Positions 35,471 to 44,309 of a stretch of DNA of 64,000 nt are shown here, piece after piece. The notes beneath the pieces are model-generated. The model saw nothing but the letters and a program-made list of their open reading frames with translations. It was not told where the DNA came from and did no database searches. The stretch is from Sphingomonas yunnanensis (GTDB lineage: Bacteria > Pseudomonadota > Alphaproteobacteria > Sphingomonadales > Sphingomonadaceae). Position numbers and translations under genes: made by a program. The stretch is taken from the NCBI RefSeq assembly GCF_019898765.1, contig NZ_JAIOKB010000001.1, positions 496,001 to 560,000 of the forward strand. Direction: 5' to 3'. How positions within the stretch are numbered: position 1 is the stretch's first letter; every line of letters begins with the position of its first letter.

Positions 35471-35524
35471 CATCTCCATGACTCGTGCAGCTTCGACCAT
35501 CTCCATGACTCGTGCAGCTTCGAC
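35471..35524. repeat. Perfect 27-base tandem duplication
   Basis: The unit beginning CATCTCCATGACTCGTGCAG occurs twice head to tail (35471-35497, 35498-35524) with no mismatch. It ends 64 bases before dnaX. Its perfect identity suggests recent origin. Because the unit is 9 codons long, either reading frame stays open through it. Confidence 0.9.
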
Positions 35525-35588
35525 GCATCGCCCTCATTCCGCCCGCATCCTTCGACAAGCGCCCCCCCGCATCCTATATCGTGCGGCG

Positions 35589-37223
35589 ATGGCCGAATCC
35601 CTCGATCTCGAGACCCCGCCGCCGCCAGCGGGCGCGCAGCCCTATCGTGTGCTCGCGCGCAAATATCGCCCGCAGTCGTTCAAGGCGCTGATCGGGCAGG
35701 ACGCGATGGTGCAGACCCTCGCCAACGCGATCAAGCGCGAGCGTATCGCGCATGCCTTCCTGCTCACCGGGGTGCGCGGCGTCGGCAAGACCTCGACCGC
35801 GCGGCTGATCGCCAAGGCGCTCAACTGCATCGGACCGGACGGGCAGGGCGGCGCGACGATCGACCCGTGCGGCGTATGCGAGCCATGCCGCGCCATCGCG
35901 GAAGGCCGTCACATCGACGTGCTCGAGATGGACGCCGCCAGCCACACCGGCATCGACGACGTGCGCGAGATCATCGAGGCGTCGCGCTATGCCGCGGTCT
36001 CGGCGCGCTACAAGATCTATATCGTCGACGAGGTCCACATGCTGTCGAAGGCGGCCTTCAACGGCCTGCTCAAGACGCTCGAGGAGCCGCCCGCGCACGT
36101 CAAGTTCCTGTTCGCCACGACCGAGGTGAACAAGGTGCCGGTCACCGTGCTGTCGCGCTGCCAGCGATTCGATCTGCGCCGCATCCCCGCGACCCTGCTG
36201 GCCGATCATTTCGCGCGCGTGGTCCAGGCCGAGGGCACGCAGGCCGAGCCCGAGGCGCTGGCGCTGATCGCTCGCGCCGCGGAGGGCTCGGCGCGCGACG
36301 GGCTGTCGATCCTCGACCAGGCGATCGCGCACGCCGACCTTGCCGGTGGCGGGGTGAGTGCCGATGCGGTGCGCGAGATGCTCGGCCTGTCCGACCGCAG
36401 CGCGGTGCGCGACCTGCTCGGGCTTGTCCTGGCGGGCGATGCGCCGGGCGCACTCACCGCGCTGCGCCGCCAGTATGATCTCGGCGTCGACCCGCTCGGC
36501 GTCATCCGCGCGCTGCTCGAGGCGGTGCACGGCGTCACCCAGGTCAAGGTCGGCGCGCCCGACGACGCCGCGCAGCCCGCCGAGGAGCGCGCCGCCTATC
36601 GCGACTGGGCCGACAAGCTGTCCTTCCCGCTGCTCCACCGACTGTGGCAGCTGTTCCTCAAGGGTCACGAGGAGGTGCAGCGCGCGGCCCTGCCGATCGA
36701 GACCGCCGAGATGGCGCTGCTGCGCGCGATCCACGCCTCGACGCTGCCCGACCCGGGCGAGCTGGCGCGCCGACTCGCGGGCGGGACGATGCCAGCGCCC
36801 GTCGCGGCCGCGCCGTCGCCACCGCCCCCGCCGCCGTCCCCGGCGGACCGCGTGCCGAGCGAGTTCGCGGGCGTGCTCGCGCTGCTCGACGAGCTCAACA
36901 AGCTCGAGCTGCTCGTCCGGCTCAAGCGCGGCGCCAGCGTCGTCCGCTATGCTCCGCCCGAGATCGTGCTGAGCGGATCGCGTCCGCTCTCCACCGACAC
37001 GCTGACCGAGCTCGCCGCGGTGCTGCGCGCGGCGACCGACATGCCGTGGAAGATCGCGGTGGCCGACGCGCCGGGGGCGCCGACGATGTTCGAGGCCGAG
37101 CAGGACGCGGTACAGGCGCGCCACGACGCCGCGCGCGCGCACCCGATCGTCGCGGCCGCGTTCGAGGCCTTCCCTGAGGCCGAACTGATCGACCCCAAAC
37201 CAGCCAAGCGGAGTATCACGTGA
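35589..37223 (+). CDS. dnaX: DNA polymerase III subunit tau
   Basis: Clamp-loader ATPase and organiser of the replisome. The 544-residue protein starts MAESLDLETPPPP and has YRVLARKYRPQSFKALIGQD, the Walker A TGVRGVGKTSTARLIAKAL near residue 55, a four-Cys zinc module (NCIGPDG, CGVCEPCRAI), Walker B YIVDEVHMLSKAAFNGLLK and sensor 1 FATTEVNKVP. A Pro-rich linker near residue 410 leads to the C-terminal alpha/DnaB-binding part. No slippery AAAAAAG heptamer was seen, so only the long tau form is predicted. Its stop overlaps the next gene. Confidence 0.96.
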   Translation: MAESLDLETPPPPAGAQPYRVLARKYRPQSFKALIGQDAMVQTLANAIKRERIAHAFLLTGVRGVGKTSTARLIAKALNCIGPDGQGGATIDPCGVCEPCRAIAEGRHIDVLEMDAASHTGIDDVREIIEASRYAAVSARYKIYIVDEVHMLSKAAFNGLLKTLEEPPAHVKFLFATTEVNKVPVTVLSRCQRFDLRRIPATLLADHFARVVQAEGTQAEPEALALIARAAEGSARDGLSILDQAIAHADLAGGGVSADAVREMLGLSDRSAVRDLLGLVLAGDAPGALTALRRQYDLGVDPLGVIRALLEAVHGVTQVKVGAPDDAAQPAEERAAYRDWADKLSFPLLHRLWQLFLKGHEEVQRAALPIETAEMALLRAIHASTLPDPGELARRLAGGTMPAPVAAAPSPPPPPPSPADRVPSEFAGVLALLDELNKLELLVRLKRGASVVRYAPPEIVLSGSRPLSTDTLTELAAVLRAATDMPWKIAVADAPGAPTMFEAEQDAVQARHDAARAHPIVAAAFEAFPEAELIDPKPAKRSIT

Positions 37224-37543
37224 AGGATCTCAACGACATCCTGGCGATGGCCCAGAACGTCCAGAATGAGCTGCAGAAGGCGCAGGAGAGTCTCGACACG
37301 ATCGAGGTGGAGGGCGTCGCCGGCGGCGGTCTGGTCAAGGTCCGCGCCTCCGCCAAGGGGCGCATCATCGGCGTCGCGATCGACGATTCGTTGATCGTGC
37401 CCTCGGAGAAGCAGATGCTCGAGGATCTCGTCGCCGCCGCCTTCAACGACGCGCGGACCAAGGCGGACGCGGTCTCCTCGACCGAGATGTCCAAGATGAC
37501 CAGCGGGCTGCCGCTGCCGCCTGGGTTCAAGCTGCCGTTCTGA
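37220..37543 (+). CDS. Nucleoid-associated protein, YbaB/EbfC family
   Basis: A 107-residue DNA-binding protein with LNDILAMAQNVQNELQKAQ, EVEGVAGGGLVKVRASAKG and MTSGLPLPPGFKLPF, all typical of YbaB/EbfC. It forms dimers that bind and bridge DNA. The GTG start overlaps the dnaX stop by 4 bases, and dnaX-ybaB is a conserved pair. A strong Shine-Dalgarno site was not seen; coupling to dnaX likely provides initiation. Confidence 0.95.
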   Translation: MKDLNDILAMAQNVQNELQKAQESLDTIEVEGVAGGGLVKVRASAKGRIIGVAIDDSLIVPSEKQMLEDLVAAAFNDARTKADAVSSTEMSKMTSGLPLPPGFKLPF

Positions 37544-37629
37544 GACGGGACAGCCGGATCGTTGCGCGGCGGGAACAAGCGCCCGCCGCTGGGATTTCCC
37601 CCCCCTCGATACGATCAGAGGAGGATGCC

Positions 37630-37866
37630 TTGAGCGACGACCGTGTGACCCAGACCCCGCATACCACGGTGATCGAGCGCCGCGGCGGCGGCGGTGGCGT
37701 GTTGATCGGGCTGGCGGTGCTGCTGGCGGTAATCGTCGCGGCCTATCTCTTGCTCGTCCGCAACGATAGCGAGGTCGCCAAGAACAACGCGATCACCTCG
37801 GCGGCGAAGAGCGTCGGCGACACTGCCGACAAGGCGGGCGCCGCGGTAGATCGCGCCGCGAAGTGA
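37630..37866 (+). CDS. Small single-pass membrane protein
   Basis: A 78-residue protein of unknown function with one transmembrane helix at about 23-42 (VLIGLAVLLAVIVAAYLLLV) after a Gly-rich segment, followed by an Ala/Lys/Asp-rich tail that should form an amphipathic helix (ITSAAKSVGDTADKAGAA). The start is a TTG because GAGGAGG lies at the right distance and an upstream ATG hits a stop at once. Rho-like stems were not seen; it converges on mtgA across a repeat. Confidence 0.65.
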   Translation: MSDDRVTQTPHTTVIERRGGGGGVLIGLAVLLAVIVAAYLLLVRNDSEVAKNNAITSAAKSVGDTADKAGAAVDRAAK

Positions 37867-37910
37867 TCGATCGGTGTCGGCCCTGAGAAGGGACCCGCGC
37901 CCCATTTACT

Positions 37911-38009
37911 GGCGTCATCCTGAACTCGGTACAGGATCTACTTCGCCGCCCAAGCCTCGGCGTCCCCGCGGCGGCGCGGTGGATCCCGGACCAAGTCCGG
38001 GATGACGGC
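37911..38009. repeat. Inverted pair of REP-like elements before mtgA end
   Basis: Copies at 37911-37941 (GGCGTCATCCTGAACTC...) and 37979-38009 (GGTGGATCCCGGACCAAG...) face each other across about 37 bases, between convergent genes. Same family as at 15963, 20376 and 35262. Confidence 0.85.
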
Positions 38010-38051
38010 AGTGCAGGCGGAGACGTTGCGCCTGAGCCTCCACGCCCCGCC

Positions 38052-38726
38052 TCACCGCAGGCAGGCGTCTAGCCCGTTGCGTCTCACCACTCCGACGTAG
38101 CGCGCCAGCCGGTCCCCGTGTCGGCGGACGAAGCCGCTCGGATCGATCGCGGCGCGCTTCTTGGGCAGCGGCAGCACCGCCGCGATCCGGCCCGCCTCGA
38201 TCGGGCTGAGCCGCTCGGCCGAGTGGCGGAAGTAGCGGATCGATCCGGCCTCGACGCCATAAGTGCCTATCCCGGTCTCGGCGACGTTGAGATAGACTTC
38301 CATGATCCGACGCTTGCCCCAGATCGTCTCGATCAGCAGCGTGAACCACGCCTCGAGCGCCTTGCGGACGTAGCCGCCGCCCTGAACCAGGAAGACGTTC
38401 TTGGCCGTCTGCTGGCTGATCGTCGAGCCGCCGCGGATGCGCCTGCCCTCGGCATTGTGCATCGCCGCGCCAGCGATCGCACCCCAGTCGAATCCGTGAT
38501 GCGTGCAGAACTTGCTATCCTCGCCCGCGATCGCCGCGCGGGGCATGTCGGGGTCGATCGACGAGAGCGCGCGCCATTCCTTGGTGACGCCGCGGCCCTC
38601 GATGAGATCACCCGCCATGGTGAGCGTGAACGGCACTGGCACGATCGCGTAGAGCAGCACCCAGGCCACCGAGATCACGACGAAGCCGAGCAGGAGCTTG
38701 AGCAGGAACCATGAAGCGCGGATCAT
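38052..38726 (-). CDS. mtgA: Monofunctional peptidoglycan glycosyltransferase
   Basis: Polymerises lipid II into glycan strands (GT51 family). The 224-residue protein has an N-terminal transmembrane helix at about 8-32 and the GT51 motifs AIAGEDSKFCTHHGFDW (catalytic Glu near residue 69), GGSTISQQTAKNVFL and RRIMEVYLNVAETGIGTYGVE. No penicillin-binding transpeptidase domain is present. Confidence 0.95.
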   Translation of the reverse strand: MIRASWFLLKLLLGFVVISVAWVLLYAIVPVPFTLTMAGDLIEGRGVTKEWRALSSIDPDMPRAAIAGEDSKFCTHHGFDWGAIAGAAMHNAEGRRIRGGSTISQQTAKNVFLVQGGGYVRKALEAWFTLLIETIWGKRRIMEVYLNVAETGIGTYGVEAGSIRYFRHSAERLSPIEAGRIAAVLPLPKKRAAIDPSGFVRRHGDRLARYVGVVRRNGLDACLR

Positions 38727-38846
38727 GCGGCGCTAGGTAGCGGGCGCCAGGGGCGGTGAGAAGGGCGGGCGCGACACTCCCTGTCGCACGTCAGCCGGCC
38801 TGGATCGTGCGAGATCGGTGTCGGGCTCCCCTGCCGCTGGTCTTCC

Positions 38847-40067
38847 TCAGCCCTCGCCGAGCACCGCCCGCGCCGCCGCGATCCCGGTCTCATAGGCCCC
38901 GTGAGCCGTCGAGAAATCGTGCGGCGAACAGGCCTCTCCGGCGAAATACAGCCGGACGTCGATCGGCGCGGCCAACACTGCGCGCGCGCCGGCGTGACCG
39001 ACGGCGGCGTGCGAGTAGCTGCCGCCGATCCACGGCTCGTGACGCCAGCACGTCGCGGTGACCGGATACAAGCGCGCGCGCCACTCGCTGCCGAGCAGCG
39101 CGACTAGCTCGTCGACGACAAAGGCAGCGGCAGAGTCCGTGTTCTCCAGCCCGTCCGCGGTCGGGCCGCCAAGAAAGCTCTCGATGAGCGGGTAGCCGAA
39201 GGGCGACAGGCGGTGGCTCGCGGTATCGGCCGAGAAGGGGTTGCCGAGAAGGTGCGAGTCGGCGGGCCACTCGGGGCGGTCGACCCGCAGCATCACCTTG
39301 TCCGCCACGCCGAGCGGCAGCCTGGTCGCGGCGTCGATCTTCTCGGGCAGCGGCGGGTCGAAGGCGATCGCACCGCGCGCAAGGACGGGTGTCGGCACCG
39401 CCACGACCACCGCGTCGGTCTCGATCGTACCGGCCGCGCTCTCGACGCGCACGCGCGCGCCGCGATGGTCGACCCGCGTCACCGCGCAGCCGAGCCGCAC
39501 CGACAGGCCGCGCGCGTGATCCGCGATGAGCGTGCCATAGCCCTCGCGCACGGCCCAATTGTCCTCGGTCGCGGCATCCTCATAGGCGAGCCAGTCGTGC
39601 AGCGAGACATGGTCGATCGCGGCGCCGTTGCTGAATCGCGAGATCGCGTCGAGCAGCGGTCGCCAGCGTTCGTCGCGGGGCACCGCGGCGCCGAGCGGGC
39701 GATCGGGCGCTGCCGCCAGCGCGTGCGCCGCCTCGGTCATCCGCTCGCGCGCCGCGTTCGCGTCACGATGGTCGTCGCGCGGGAAGCCGAGGTCGCGCCA
39801 CTGCTCGCCCCACCGCGCGGTGTCGGTAGCGACGGTGAAGCCACGTGCGCCCGCAATATCGGTCCAGGGATTGCGCTGCGCGGAGTGGAGCCAGCCGCAG
39901 CCGAGATCGACCGTCGCCGCACCGATAGCGATGCTGCGCGCGCGACCGCCGAGCCGGTCGCCCGCCTCGAGCAGCAGCACGTCGCGGCCGGCGTCATGGA
40001 GATGGCGGGCCGCGGCGATCCCTGCGGCACCGCCGCCGACGACCACCGCGTCGGCCCCGCCGCTCAT
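38847..40067 (-). CDS. FAD-dependent amine oxidase-like protein
   Basis: A 406-residue flavin monoamine oxidase-type protein. It has the N-terminal FAD fold VVVGGGAAGIAAARHLHDAG with LLLEAGDRLGGRARSI, the mid-domain segments GYGTLIADHARGLSVRLG and VVVAVPTPVLARGAIAF, and the C-terminal FAD-binding YFAGEACSPHDFSTAHGAY. The substrate amine cannot be predicted; polyamines are possible. It starts two bases after the rpoH stop and is likely cotranscribed. Confidence 0.88.
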   Translation of the reverse strand: MSGGADAVVVGGGAAGIAAARHLHDAGRDVLLLEAGDRLGGRARSIAIGAATVDLGCGWLHSAQRNPWTDIAGARGFTVATDTARWGEQWRDLGFPRDDHRDANAARERMTEAAHALAAAPDRPLGAAVPRDERWRPLLDAISRFSNGAAIDHVSLHDWLAYEDAATEDNWAVREGYGTLIADHARGLSVRLGCAVTRVDHRGARVRVESAAGTIETDAVVVAVPTPVLARGAIAFDPPLPEKIDAATRLPLGVADKVMLRVDRPEWPADSHLLGNPFSADTASHRLSPFGYPLIESFLGGPTADGLENTDSAAAFVVDELVALLGSEWRARLYPVTATCWRHEPWIGGSYSHAAVGHAGARAVLAAPIDVRLYFAGEACSPHDFSTAHGAYETGIAAARAVLGEG

Positions 40068-40068
40068 G

Positions 40069-40971
40069 TCAGGCGGTCAGCAGACGCTTCTCGCCCGCCA
40101 GCCGCATCATCGCGCGCTGCAGCTTCTCGAACGCGCGCACCTCGATCTGGCGGACGCGCTCGCGGCTGACGCCATAGACCTGGCTCAACTCCTCGAGCGT
40201 CTTGGGATCGTCCGTCAGCCGGCGCTCCGTGAGGATATGCTTCTCGCGGTCGTTGAGGTCGCTCATCGCGTTGACCAGCATGTCGTGGCGGACGTCCGCC
40301 TCCTGCTGGTCGGCGACGATCTTGTCCTGCAGCGGGGCGTCGTCCTGCAACCAGTCCTGCCACTGACCCTCGCCATCCTCGCGCATCGAGACGTTCAGCG
40401 AGGTATCGCCGCCCATCGCCATGCGACGGTTCATGCTGACCACGTCGGCCTCGGTCACGCCGAGATCGGTCGCGATCTTCTGCACGTCCTCGGGACGCAG
40501 GTCGCCGTCCTCGAAGGCGTCGAGCCGGGCCTTCATGCGGCGCAGGTTGAAGAACAATTTCTTCTGCGCCGCGGTGGTGCCCATCTTCACCAGGCTCCAC
40601 GAGCGCAGGATAAATTCCTGGATCGAGGCGCGGATCCACCACATCGCATAGGTGGCGAGGCGGAAGCCGCGGTCGGGCTCGAACTTCTTCACGCCCTGCA
40701 TCAGCCCGATGTTACCCTCGGAGATCAGCTCGCTGACGGGCAGGCCGTAGCCGCGATAGCCCATCGCGATCTTGGCGACGAGGCGCAGGTGGCTGGTGAC
40801 CAGCTGCGCCGCCGCCTCGGTGTCGCCATGCTCCTGGAAGCGCTTGGCAAGCATATATTCCTGCTCGGGCGCCAGGATCGGAAATTTCTTGATCTCGGCG
40901 AGATAGCGGTTGAGGCTCTGCTCCCCGCCGAGCGCAGGGATCGTCGCCGGGACGTTGCTGCGTGCTGCCAT
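40069..40971 (-). CDS. rpoH: Heat-shock sigma factor RpoH (sigma-32)
   Basis: Directs RNA polymerase to heat-shock promoters. The 300-residue protein has region 2 (LRLVAKIAMGYRGYGLPVSE, EGNIGLMQGVKKFEPDRGFR, ATYAMWWIRASIQEFILRS), the RpoH-type segment WSLVKMGTTAAQKKLFFNLR and region 4 with DREKHILTERRLTDDPKTLE and YGVSRERVRQIEVRAFEKL. The start is the ATG at 40971 (GGAGATCAAGGATC before it). It follows rluD on the same strand. Confidence 0.97.
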   Translation of the reverse strand: MAARSNVPATIPALGGEQSLNRYLAEIKKFPILAPEQEYMLAKRFQEHGDTEAAAQLVTSHLRLVAKIAMGYRGYGLPVSELISEGNIGLMQGVKKFEPDRGFRLATYAMWWIRASIQEFILRSWSLVKMGTTAAQKKLFFNLRRMKARLDAFEDGDLRPEDVQKIATDLGVTEADVVSMNRRMAMGGDTSLNVSMREDGEGQWQDWLQDDAPLQDKIVADQQEADVRHDMLVNAMSDLNDREKHILTERRLTDDPKTLEELSQVYGVSRERVRQIEVRAFEKLQRAMMRLAGEKRLLTA

Positions 40972-41044
40972 GATCCTTGATCTCCCTTCCTGGCGGGAAA
41001 CGCGGCGAGGCCCGGACAAGTGCCGAACGGTGCGCGCTTCGAGC

Positions 41045-41992
41045 CTATACGACGAGCTGACTGAACAGTTCCTGCATGTCCCGCGGCATCGCACTATCGA
41101 ACGACAGCGCGTCGCCAGTGATCGGGTGGATGAACCCGAGGCGAGCGGCGTGCAAGGCCTGGCGGCGAAAACCGAGCGTTTCGATCACGCCGCGATGTGC
41201 ATGCTTCGTTCTACCATAGACCGGGTCGCCCAGCAAGGCGTGGCCGAGCGAGGCCATATGAACGCGCACCTGGTGGGTCCGCCCGGTCTCGAGCCGGCAC
41301 TCGACCAGTGCCGCCTCGCGCAGCGGCTGGAGCAGCGAGTAATGCGTCACCGCGCGCTTGCCGCCGGCGACGATCGCCACCTTCTTGCGGTTGGCGGCGG
41401 AGCGCGCGAGCGGCGCGTCGACGCTGCCCGACGCCGGCATCGGCCGCCCGTTGACGATCGCGCGGTAACGCCGGTCGATCGTGTGCGCGGCGAACTGCTT
41501 GGCGAGGCCCTCGTGCGCGCGGTCTGTCTTGGCCGCGACCATCAGCCCCGAGGTGTCCTTGTCGATGCGGTGGACGATCCCGGGTCGCGCCACGCCGCCG
41601 ATCCCCGACAGCGAGCCCCCGCAATGGTGAAGCAGCGCGTTGACCAGCGTGCCGTCGAGGTTCCCCGCCGCGGGGTGGACGACCAGCCCGGCGGGCTTGT
41701 CGATCACGATGAGGTGGTCGTCCTCGAACGCGACCACGAGCGGGATGTCCTGCGCCTCGTTGTGCGCGGGGGCCGGGGTGGGCACGGCCACCGCGAAGGC
41801 CTCCCCGGCACGCGACTTGCGCGAGGGATCGCGCACCGCCGCGCCTGCCTGGCTCACCTGGCCGGCGTTGATCAGCACCTTGAGCCGCTCGCGTGACAGA
41901 GTCGGCACCGCCTCGGCCAGTGCGCGATCGAGCCGCCAGCCGTCCGCGGCCGGCGCGATCGTCGCCTCGATGATGCTAACCCCCCGGTCCAT
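41045..41992 (-). CDS. rluD: Ribosomal large-subunit pseudouridine synthase RluD
   Basis: Makes pseudouridines in 23S rRNA helix 69. The 315-residue protein has an S4 domain (RLDRALAEAVPTLSRERLKV), the DKPAGLVVHPAAGN segment, the catalytic Asp motif GIVHRIDKDTSGLMVAAKT and RLETGRTHQVRVHMASLGHALLGDP. It could instead be the close paralogue RluC by name, but the S4 plus HRIDKDTSG and length favour RluD. Divergent from the M67 peptidase gene. Confidence 0.93.
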   Translation of the reverse strand: MDRGVSIIEATIAPAADGWRLDRALAEAVPTLSRERLKVLINAGQVSQAGAAVRDPSRKSRAGEAFAVAVPTPAPAHNEAQDIPLVVAFEDDHLIVIDKPAGLVVHPAAGNLDGTLVNALLHHCGGSLSGIGGVARPGIVHRIDKDTSGLMVAAKTDRAHEGLAKQFAAHTIDRRYRAIVNGRPMPASGSVDAPLARSAANRKKVAIVAGGKRAVTHYSLLQPLREAALVECRLETGRTHQVRVHMASLGHALLGDPVYGRTKHAHRGVIETLGFRRQALHAARLGFIHPITGDALSFDSAMPRDMQELFSQLVV

Positions 41993-42011
41993 TCGTTCCT
42001 GCTATGTGGCG

Positions 42012-42479
42012 ATGATGATCGATATTTCAATCCGCCTCCGTGATGAACTCGTCGCCGCCGCGCGCGGCAGTGTCGACGAGGTGTGCGGCCTGCTGCTCGG
42101 CCGCGGCGAGCGCGTGGAGCGCGTCCTGCCGTGCCGCAACGTCGCGGCCACGCCCGCTACCCGCTTCGAGCTCGACCCGGCGGCGCTGCTCGCGGCGCAT
42201 CGCGCGGCGCGCGCCGGCGGCCCCGCGGTGCTCGGTCACTATCACTCGCACCCGAGCGGCGACGCCCGCCCGTCAGCGCGCGACGCCGCCGACGCAGCGC
42301 CCGACGGCAGCCTGTGGCTCATCGTGGCGGGAGGCGCCGTGAGCGCGTGGCGCGCGATCGTCGACGGCACGCTCCACGGCCGCTTCGACGCGGTGGCGAT
42401 GCGCGACGGCGGTTGCGGAGCCGGGCACGAGCCGCCACAAGGCGGCGATTCCCCCGCGCGGAGTGTATTCCCGACATGA
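42012..42479 (+). CDS. M67/JAMM-domain metallopeptidase
   Basis: A 155-residue protein of the JAB1/MPN (JAMM) superfamily. The zinc motif is present: HYHSHPSGDARPSARDAADA gives the H-x-H-P and S-x-x-D pattern (near residues 77-94), and the upstream catalytic Glu is in DEVCGLLLGRG. Bacterial members cut isopeptide or peptide bonds in sulfur-carrier or tag maturation; this one is unassigned. The second of two adjacent ATGs (42015) is an alternative start. The C-terminal 25 residues are low-complexity. Its stop overlaps chpT. Confidence 0.85.
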   Translation: MMIDISIRLRDELVAAARGSVDEVCGLLLGRGERVERVLPCRNVAATPATRFELDPAALLAAHRAARAGGPAVLGHYHSHPSGDARPSARDAADAAPDGSLWLIVAGGAVSAWRAIVDGTLHGRFDAVAMRDGGCGAGHEPPQGGDSPARSVFPT

Positions 42480-43120
42480 CGATCAGCCCGGTCGACTTCG
42501 CCTCCCTGTTGTGCTCGCGCCTGTGCCACGACCTGCTCTCGCCGGTCGGCGCGCTCAACAACGGGCTGGAGCTGCTCAACGACGAGACCGACCCTGAGAT
42601 GCGCGCGCGCTGCCTCGAGCTGCTCAACGAGAGTGCGCGCGTGTCCGCCAACAAGCTCAAGTTCTTCCGGCTGGCGTTCGGTGCGGCGGGCGGCTTCGGC
42701 GAGCGCGTCGACGTGCGCGAGGCGCGCCAGGCGGTCGAGGGACTGCTCGGCGACAACAAGCGCCTCCAGCTGCACTGGCTGATCACCGGGGTCGAGCTGC
42801 CCAAGGCGGCGGTCAAGGTGCTGCTCAACCTCGCGCTGATCGCGGGCGACACGCTGGTACGTGGCGGCTCGGTGACGATCGGGGTGGAGGAGGGCGCCGA
42901 GACCACCGAGATCGTGCTGCGTGCCGAGGGCCCGCGGTTGGTGCTCGACCCCGAGCTGCGCGCGACGCTGACCGACGGCGCGAACGGTGCGGCGATCACG
43001 CCGCGTGCGGCGGCGGCGTTCCTGGTCAACACGATCGCGGCCGAGGCGGGCGGCTCGGTGATGGTGAGCGACGCGGTCGACGGGACGTTGCTGTTCGGCG
43101 CGGCGCTGCCGAATCGCTGA
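42476..43120 (+). CDS. ChpT-like histidine phosphotransferase
   Basis: In Caulobacter, ChpT passes phosphate from CckA to CtrA and CpdR. This 214-residue protein has the DHp-like phosphorylation segment SRLCHDLLSPVGALNNGLELL with His18, then a degenerate ATPase-like domain without nucleotide-binding motifs (GVELPKAAVKVLLNLALIAG). This is the ChpT layout. It starts by ATGA overlap with the M67 gene. It suggests that the organism has a CckA-ChpT-CtrA system; no CtrA or CckA is in this window. Confidence 0.87.
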   Translation: MTISPVDFASLLCSRLCHDLLSPVGALNNGLELLNDETDPEMRARCLELLNESARVSANKLKFFRLAFGAAGGFGERVDVREARQAVEGLLGDNKRLQLHWLITGVELPKAAVKVLLNLALIAGDTLVRGGSVTIGVEEGAETTEIVLRAEGPRLVLDPELRATLTDGANGAAITPRAAAAFLVNTIAAEAGGSVMVSDAVDGTLLFGAALPNR

Positions 43121-43288
43121 TCCGGGATGCAGCGGCTCAGGGCGGCGAGCCTCTGGGGTAGGTCGCTGTGCCGGCGGTTAGATCATTTGGCTCACGGGGA
43201 CGATACGGGAACAACGCGCGAATGCCCGTTCTCCTAAGATAATCCTGCTTCCGATCCTGCGGGTGCGAGATTACCTTGGGGTAAGACT

Positions 43289-44200
43289 ATGATGCGACGG
43301 ACGATGACGGCGCTGGCATTAACACTGATGCTAAGCGCCTGCGGCGACGACGGTAAGAACGCCGGATTAAACAGGAAGACGATTACCGCCAGCACCAATC
43401 CCGCGCCGACTCCGACACCGACGCCAACACCAACCGCCACGGCGAGGACCTATACGTACGAGACGGCAGCCGCCTTCAGATTCGATCGCCGCTTCATCGG
43501 CTATGATCGTGTGTCGGGAAGCGTCGCGGACGGAAAAAGCGCGTCCGCCGAGTTCTCGTCATCGGAAACTGCTGTTACGTCATAATCGACACAAGGCGGT
43601 AAGGTAACGCTTGCAGACGCCACCGACCTGCCGAACGGCGGTGTCTTTTCGTCGTTCGAAGGGAACGGCACGATAACGGCCGAAACACAGGTCGAAATCG
43701 GTAAGGACGGAAGTGATGTCTACCTTGGAATGCCGTCAGAGCTGTCCAAGTATAGCTTCTTCGCGCTCGCCGAATACATCGATGCGAAAACACATCGCGT
43801 TTACGTGATCGGTTCACCAACCAACCCAGCCGAAGTAAACCAGCCGGTCATATTGACCTATTTTGCGCTCGTCGGCGAGATCAAGAACAAGGCTGATGCA
43901 AGCGGCAAGACTCCCGCTACAGCACAATTGCTTACCATTGATCTTGCCAAAAATACCGTGTCCGGCACTATCCCAGTGGTTGACGCGGACGGCAAAGCCA
44001 GTGACTTCAACCTCTCCGGCACGATCGACGGCTTGAAGCACGTGAGCGGCACGCTCAAAAGTGCGGACGGCACGGTTACTGGTGAGTTTCACGGGCGGCC
44101 ATATGGCGCTGGCGGCAAGGAGCTCGCTGGAGTCGTGGCGATCAAGCGTTCAGATGGGACCTATTGGTATTCTACCCTGACTGGCGCCCTCAAGCAGTAA
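43289..44200 (+). pseudogene. Surface lipoprotein gene with in-frame stop (TbpB-like?)
   Basis: A 303-codon frame interrupted once by TAA at codon 99 (43583-43585); on both sides the same frame stays open with a protein-like composition. It begins with a lipoprotein signal and lipobox LMLSACG, a Pro-Thr repeat linker (PTPTPTPTPTATA) and then a probable beta-rich domain ending in YGAGGKELAGVVAIKRSDG, which recalls transferrin-binding-protein-like outer-membrane lipoproteins. The gene and its upstream gap are less GC-rich than their neighbours, a sign of transfer. The stop could be real decay, a sequencing error or recoding. An ATG at 43730 could give a C-terminal fragment only. Confidence 0.7.
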
Positions 44201-44309
44201 GCGCACGATCGCGGCGCCGCTCCCGCAGCGGCGCCGTCACTCCCTCAGTAAACACCCTTTTAACCGGCGCCATGCCATGCCGCTCGCCGACAGGACGCGA
44301 CGGGGCCGC

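Noticed and set aside
35471..35524. Tandem 27-base repeats as a CRISPR fragment
   Set aside because: There are only two units, directly adjacent with no spacers, and no cas genes.
35574..37142. Long open reading frame on the minus strand across dnaX (522 codons)
   Set aside because: It is the antisense shadow of dnaX caused by high GC; its translation is Arg/Glu/Val-rich without recognisable motifs.
35589..37223. Programmed frameshift in dnaX giving gamma
   Set aside because: No A-rich slippery heptamer or stimulatory stem was found.
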